A stretch of 64,000 nucleotides of DNA, taken from NCBI RefSeq assembly GCF_013394855.1, contig NZ_JABMLK010000002.1, positions 1,364,001-1,428,000 of the forward strand, in the 5' to 3' direction. This DNA comes from Limnobaculum xujianqingii (GTDB lineage Bacteria; Pseudomonadota; Gammaproteobacteria; Enterobacterales; Enterobacteriaceae). Each line of letters starts with the position of its first letter. Position 1 is the first letter of the stretch. The notes below the pieces were generated by a model that had not been told where the DNA came from, did no database searches, and worked only from the letters and a program-made list of their open reading frames with translations. This document shows positions 59,765-64,000 of this stretch, in pieces. A program made the position numbers and the translations under genes.

Positions 59765-60558
59765 GATGATTTCCTTAGCCAGACTTTTTGCAGGCTACGG
59801 GCTAATTGATCGATAGTCAGAACCAGAATGACCAGAGTCAGGCCGGGATAAACCGCCAGCCACCAGTCGCCGCTGCTCAAATAGCGCAGGGCATCGGATA
59901 ACAGCAATCCCAGCGAAGGCTCATGAGGCTCAAGCCCAAATCCAAGAAAGCTAAGTCCGGCGCTATGTAGCACTGCATGAGGGAAAATTAGTAGCGACCC
60001 CACTAACAGTTGAGGTAACAACAGCGGCAGATAGTGTTTATAACAGCATTGCCAGCGGCTGAGGCCGGTACGCTGAGCCAGCAAGATATAGTCAGCCTGA
60101 CCGATTCGTAATAGTTCTGAACGCAGAATCAGCGCCAGTTTGGGCCAATGGGTCAGAGAGACGGCAATAATCACGCCCCATTTTCCCCCACCAAAAGTAA
60201 AACAGATCAGAATCAATAACAGCAAATGGGGCAGGGCAATAAACGTATCAATCAGCATGCGAATAAGGTAATCCATGCTTTTGCTTAACTGGCTGAGAAC
60301 AGCAATAACCAGCGCCAGAAAACCACTGCATAACGCAGTGATAAAACCGATTTGTATGCTGGTCATCATACCTTGCAAGCAGCGTAACCACAGGTCACGA
60401 CCCAAATTATCAGTACCAAACCAAAACTGTAGAGAAGGAGCACTGCGGCGGCTAAGCAGATTCAGAGTAATGTCCTGATAGTTGCTGTGAATTCCCAGAA
60501 ACAGCAGGATGCTAAGTAACATTGTTGCCAAAAGCAGTTGAATCAGCGTTTTGTTCAC
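59752..60558 (-). CDS. Nik/Dpp-type ABC transporter permease (DppC/NikC class)
   Basis: A 268-residue permease with about six helices. FGTDNLGRDLWLRCLQGMMTS is the usual DppC/NikC entry motif, and SRWQCCYKHYLPLLLPQLLVGS carries the EAA-type loop that contacts the ATPase. It overlaps its neighbours by 4 and 13 bp. Confidence 0.9.
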   Translation of the reverse strand: MNKTLIQLLLATMLLSILLFLGIHSNYQDITLNLLSRRSAPSLQFWFGTDNLGRDLWLRCLQGMMTSIQIGFITALCSGFLALVIAVLSQLSKSMDYLIRMLIDTFIALPHLLLLILICFTFGGGKWGVIIAVSLTHWPKLALILRSELLRIGQADYILLAQRTGLSRWQCCYKHYLPLLLPQLLVGSLLIFPHAVLHSAGLSFLGFGLEPHEPSLGLLLSDALRYLSSGDWWLAVYPGLTLVILVLTIDQLARSLQKVWLRKSSCYN

Positions 60559-61523
60559 TGAACCCTCCGCAGCGGCGCATTAATGTGATTTAGTAATATT
60601 GCAGCGCAGGTATTACCAATAAACACCAGTAAAGTGATAAATAACACAATGCCCAGTAATAGCGGCACATCACCACGTAGTCCCGCATCAATCGTAGCCT
60701 GACCTAACCCGGGATAGGCAAATACCTTTTCGGCCAACAGTGCACCACCTAGCAATTCTCCCAGCGAGGCAAATTGCAGACAGATAGCAGGGGTTAGTGC
60801 GTGGCGCAGCATATGAAATCTAATCAACGACCAGCCTTTGTCGCCTTGTGCATGGGCGTAATAAATAAATTCGCTTTGAGTCACTTCTTCAATACGGGAA
60901 CGAGTATGCAGGGCAATATTCCCCACACCTAGCAATCCTAAAGCAATGGTGGGCAAAATCAGATGATGAAGGCGCTGAATCACGGTAGCTTCACTTCCTG
61001 TTAATCCCGGTGGCCAGGCGCAGCAGATAGGAGCCCATTCCAGTTTTACTGAAAAAAACGCCAGCAGTAGAATACCAATCCAGAAAGTGGGTAATGAAGA
61101 CAGCAGATAACACAAGGTGCGAATAATACTGTCGGGCCAACGATTCAGATAACGACCGGCGATAAGCCCTAACGCAATGCCTGATACACCAGAGAGAATC
61201 CAGGCAGATGCCAGCAGCATGAAGGAGGTAAGAAATCGCTGGGTAATAACTTCAGTAACAGGTGCGTTATACACCATGGAGTAACCAAGGTCGCCCTGTA
61301 ATAACTGTTTTAACCAGAGAAGAAAACGCTGCCATAGCGGTTGATCCAAACCCCAACGGGCGGCGATTTGTGCATATTGCTCAGGTGGAACATGCAGCAA
61401 GTCGTTACCGATATAGGCTCGAATAGGATCTACTGGAGAAAAACTCAGTAAAACAAAGGTACCTGCTGCCACCATAAGCAGCAGGCTGATAAGTCTTAAA
61501 CTAAGCAGTGGCAACTGGCGCAT
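60555..61523 (-). CDS. Nik/Dpp-type ABC transporter permease (DppB/NikB class)
   Basis: A 322-residue permease with about six helices; FSPVDPIRAYIG, RWGLDQPLWQRFLLWLKQLLQGDLG and LLAEKVFAYPGLGQATIDA are typical of DppB/NikB. Its ATG shares base 61523 with the stop of the binding-protein gene, so the five genes are translationally coupled. Confidence 0.9.
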   Translation of the reverse strand: MRQLPLLSLRLISLLLMVAAGTFVLLSFSPVDPIRAYIGNDLLHVPPEQYAQIAARWGLDQPLWQRFLLWLKQLLQGDLGYSMVYNAPVTEVITQRFLTSFMLLASAWILSGVSGIALGLIAGRYLNRWPDSIIRTLCYLLSSLPTFWIGILLLAFFSVKLEWAPICCAWPPGLTGSEATVIQRLHHLILPTIALGLLGVGNIALHTRSRIEEVTQSEFIYYAHAQGDKGWSLIRFHMLRHALTPAICLQFASLGELLGGALLAEKVFAYPGLGQATIDAGLRGDVPLLLGIVLFITLLVFIGNTCAAILLNHINAPLRRVQ

Positions 61524-63091
61524 TACTTACAGGTCCAGCTCCAGTTCTCAAGATTATTGAGCACTGTCCAGTCGCCATGGGCTTCCGGGGCACCCTGACC
61601 TAAGCTAACACAGGGATTAACCAGATAAGTATGATTCAGGTTAATCAACCATGCCCAGGCTGCATCGCCTTTAATACCTACACCGGTGGTTCCGTCCCAG
61701 TCAACTTTTTGCCAGATAGGGGTTGCCGCTTGCCAGTTCGGGGTTTCTATGGCCTGCTGCAAATGTTTATCCACTTTAGCATTGGCGTAGTAGCCCGGAT
61801 TAAAATAGCCTTCTCCTTGCAATTTGCTGGAGTAGTGATGATACAGTTCCATTGGATCCAGACTTCCCCAGCCAAACAGGGTTGGATTCGCGTGCATGTA
61901 GCGTTCTACCGTTTCCCAACTGCCTGATTTGAGGGTAACTTCAATACCTATTGGTTTTAGCATTGAGCTAAAAGCCTGCGCCAGATCGCGACGGGTGCTG
62001 TCACCACTGGCATACCAGAGAGTCAGCTTAGCTGGGGTGCCATTTTTCTCGCGAATCCCGTCAGGGTTTTTGCTAACCCATCCAGCCTGTTGCAGAATTT
62101 GACGGGCTTTTTCAATATCCCCATCTTTGAATTGTGTTTCAGGGTTGTCCCATGGAAGCCCTTTGACAGCGGTATAAGCCGGAGTTGCATGCCCGTCAAA
62201 CAGTTGGCTGGCCAGAAGCTGGCGGTCGACGGCATAGTTAATTGCCTGACGAATGGCTATATCAGCAGTGATGTTATTACCGATATCATTACCTTGAGCA
62301 TCTTTTTTACCTGCCGGAATCATCGGAAACATGATGCCTCGGTTTTCAACACTCGGCTGAACCAATAGTTTCATATTATTCACGGGCTGGTTAGCCAACG
62401 TTTGTGGAACGCGAACTAAATCCAGTTTGCCGCTGCTGGCTGCGGCATAGGCGCTATCCTGATCTAAAAATACAAATACCAGTTTGTCGAAGTCATTCTT
62501 TTTACCCACGTAGTAAGGGTTTGCTTCAACAATTAACTGTTGTCCTGGTTGTAAACTGGTTAGTTTATAAGGGCCTGCACCAATAGGCTGGCGGGCAAAG
62601 TCTCTGCCATATTTTGCTTGCGGGACAATGCCCAGCGCACCAAGCACATTGATAAAGGTACTTTCAGGGTGTTTAAGCTGAATGGTTAGCGTTTGTTTAT
62701 CAATCGTTTTAGCCTGCTGAAAACTGCCCATATCGGCTTTGCCACCGCTAATCGCTGCCTGATTATAGGAAAACACTACGTCATCAGCGGTTAACGGTGA
62801 ACCATCAGAAAATTTTAAATCAGGTTTCAGATGCACCGTCCAGGTCAGGCCGTCATCACTCAACTTATAGCTATTAACCAATACCGGTTGCCAGCTCAGG
62901 TCAGCATTTTGTCGCAACAACGGGCTGTGAAGTAACACGTAGCTACCGTGACTCCAGCCCAGTAACGGATCAAAGCCTTCAGACGGTTCTGCGCCTATGG
63001 CCAGTTTTAACGTGTGGTTTTGTGCTATAACAGACGTAGAGGCCGCTGCTGTTAGCAGGCAAAGTGCAAAAAAGGATAACCTGGACTTCAT
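61523..63091 (-). CDS. Nik/Dpp-type ABC transporter substrate-binding protein, probably nickel (Ynt/Cnt-like)
   Basis: A 522-residue periplasmic binding protein of the SBP_bac_5 family. A signal peptide is followed by NHTLKLAIGAEPSEGFDPLLGW, and HLKPDLKFSDGSPLTADDVVFS is the family signature. The segment LFGWGSLDPMELYHHYSSKL is histidine-rich and recalls YntA/CntA-type binders of nickel or nickel-metallophore complexes more than peptide binders. Start at 63091 (MKSRLSFF) places the signal peptide; the frame is open 41 codons upstream. Location near hydrogenase genes supports nickel, but peptide or another chelate is possible. Confidence 0.8.
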   Translation of the reverse strand: MKSRLSFFALCLLTAAASTSVIAQNHTLKLAIGAEPSEGFDPLLGWSHGSYVLLHSPLLRQNADLSWQPVLVNSYKLSDDGLTWTVHLKPDLKFSDGSPLTADDVVFSYNQAAISGGKADMGSFQQAKTIDKQTLTIQLKHPESTFINVLGALGIVPQAKYGRDFARQPIGAGPYKLTSLQPGQQLIVEANPYYVGKKNDFDKLVFVFLDQDSAYAAASSGKLDLVRVPQTLANQPVNNMKLLVQPSVENRGIMFPMIPAGKKDAQGNDIGNNITADIAIRQAINYAVDRQLLASQLFDGHATPAYTAVKGLPWDNPETQFKDGDIEKARQILQQAGWVSKNPDGIREKNGTPAKLTLWYASGDSTRRDLAQAFSSMLKPIGIEVTLKSGSWETVERYMHANPTLFGWGSLDPMELYHHYSSKLQGEGYFNPGYYANAKVDKHLQQAIETPNWQAATPIWQKVDWDGTTGVGIKGDAAWAWLINLNHTYLVNPCVSLGQGAPEAHGDWTVLNNLENWSWTCK

Positions 63092-63203
63092 GAGATAACG
63101 TTGCTCCTGATATTTTATTAATAGAGTTTGGGATGCGTTAAAACGTTCATCATAACTTTTCATGAAAACTTCATACTTTAGGTGCGTTTTATAACAAGGA
63201 TGA

Positions 63204-63243
63204 AAATTTCGCACTTTGATATAGATCGGATATCTCGAAATTT
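63204..63243. promoter_or_regulatory. Nested dyad upstream of the transporter operon
   Basis: AAATTTCG / CGAAATTT (63204-63211 and 63236-63243) encloses GATAT / ATATC (63218-63222 and 63230-63234), 113-152 bp upstream of the binding-protein start. It could be an operator. It does not match the E. coli NikR consensus. Confidence 0.4.
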
Positions 63244-63330
63244 AAGTAAAATGTGTGGTAAAAAACGCAAATCAAAAAGCGGGTAAAAATAACTGGTTAA
63301 AAATTGTTTAGTTCAGGCCTGAAAATTGAC

Positions 63331-63345
63331 TATAATCTGCTCGCT
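63331..63345 (+). promoter_or_regulatory. Promoter -10 region of the tRNA cluster
   Basis: A perfect TATAAT (63331-63336) is followed by the GC-rich discriminator CTGCTCGC, typical of stable-RNA promoters. No good -35 hexamer is visible at 16-18 bp, so the start site at about 63344 is approximate. Confidence 0.55.
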
Positions 63346-63453
63346 GTGGATGAAAAAAGGACAGGTTTGGTCAAAAAGTGAGCGATAGCGCATTAAACTG
63401 AATTTTTTTGTTGCATCGTCCTTCATGTCTCCCTAGAATGCGCAGCACTTGAT

Positions 63454-63529
<76 letters not shown>

Positions 63530-63540
63530 TCAAGTTTTTG

Positions 63541-63625
<85 letters not shown>

Positions 63626-63775
63626 TATTTGATTGTATTGACGCGATGTGGCATCAATACAGTGTCTGAAAAGACACCTGAAAGGGGATGAGTTAAGAAT
63701 TTCAATTGAAGTTCAGTACTCAGCAAAGCGAGAAAAACTACTAAGTAGTTACCCAACGGGTGTATCGCAGTGTCT

Positions 63776-63799
63776 GAAGTCATTCCTCCCCCACCACCG
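63776..63799 (+). repeat. Degenerate copy of the tRNA-Tyr 3' end
   Basis: In the 215-bp spacer before tRNA-Gly, GAAGTCATTCCTCCCCCACC matches the last bases of tRNA-Tyr (from GAAGG in the T-arm into CCCCGCCACCA). The CAGTGTCTGAA block before it (63769-63779) also occurs at 63659-63669. Similar remnants of the tRNA-Tyr end occur in the E. coli tyrT locus. Confidence 0.6.
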
Positions 63800-63840
63800 A
63801 GTTTAGAGTGTTGAAGCACCAGGTCACTGAGTTCGGAACT

Positions 63841-63915
<75 letters not shown>

Positions 63916-63918
63916 AAT

Positions 63919-63994
63919 GCTGATATAGCTCAGTTGGTAGAGCGCACCCTTGGTAAGGGTGAGGTCGGCAGTTCGAATCTGCCTATCAGCACCA
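63919..63994 (+). tRNA. thrT: tRNA-Thr (GGT)
   Basis: A 76-nt tRNA with acceptor GCTGATA/TATCAGC, anticodon GGT at 63952-63954, T-arm GCAGTTCGAATCTGC and encoded CCA, three bases after tRNA-Gly. tufB is expected just beyond the window. Confidence 0.97.
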
Positions 63995-64000
63995 CTTTCC

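Noticed and set aside
63110..63180. NikR operator before the importer
   Set aside because: A TCATAC is present near 63170, but the partner GTATGA at the required 16-bp spacing is not.

Overview
The window is a chromosomal segment of a gammaproteobacterium of the order Enterobacterales. The run dsbD-cutA-dcuA-aspA-fxsA-groES-groEL-epmB-efp-entericidin-sugE-frdDCBA follows the Escherichia coli backbone near 94 min, and the right end is the thrU-tyrU-glyT-thrT tRNA cluster that precedes tufB in E. coli. Protein sequences such as RbsB, HybO, HybA and AtoS are close to E. coli but clearly diverged. Intergenic DNA is AT-rich and the set of insertions is unlike E. coli, so a deeper lineage such as Budviciaceae (Pragia, Budvicia, Limnobaculum) is plausible. 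That placement is an inference, not a database match.

Layout: (1) 1-1000 holds the 3' truncated start of a polysaccharide operon (wecA-like first gene) behind a JUMPstart/ops element. (2) 1733-13543 is conserved backbone: tRNA-Phe, disulfide reductase dsbD, cutA, the C4-dicarboxylate/aspartase pair, groESL with a sigma-32 promoter, and the EF-P modification pair, interrupted by an orphan fliB-like gene. (3) 13586-14390 holds a DUF486 membrane protein and sugE/gdx behind a guanidine-II riboswitch. (4) 14433-20892 is a TetR-controlled catabolic cluster (cyclase-type hydrolase, MFS importer, beta-keto acid cleavage enzyme, thiolase, acetoacetate CoA-transferase) that should turn an unknown beta-keto acid into acetoacetate and then acetyl-CoA. 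Its atoA copy carries a frameshift in a G7 tract. (5) 21149-27127 is a complete ribose operon rbsDACBKR. (6) 27790-29020, between yadS and frdD, is a gene-free island with a duplicated hairpin element, a string of further hairpins, 32 perfect copies of a heptanucleotide, and a possible pseudoknot. (7) 29066-36924 holds fumarate reductase, then a DASS transporter, a PcaB/PurB-type lyase and a divergent LacI-type regulator. (8) 37205-47253 is a complete hydrogenase-2 operon with its own hypABCDE maturation genes behind an FNR box. (9) 47386-58160 is a second, intact acetoacetate locus (atoDAEB with a sigma-54 promoter, and atoSC), split by a family I.3 lipase and a nucleoside-permease family gene. 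(10) 58384-63091 is a five-gene Nik/Dpp-type ABC importer, which could supply nickel to hydrogenase-2. (11) 63331-63994 is the tRNA cluster.

The common theme is anaerobic or alternative energy metabolism. H2 oxidation (hyb), fumarate reduction (frd), and fumarate supply (dcuA/aspA, and possibly the unknown lyase) form an H2-to-fumarate respiratory chain. Two separate routes feed acetoacetate into acetyl-CoA. The most unusual DNA is the repeat island between yadS and frdD.
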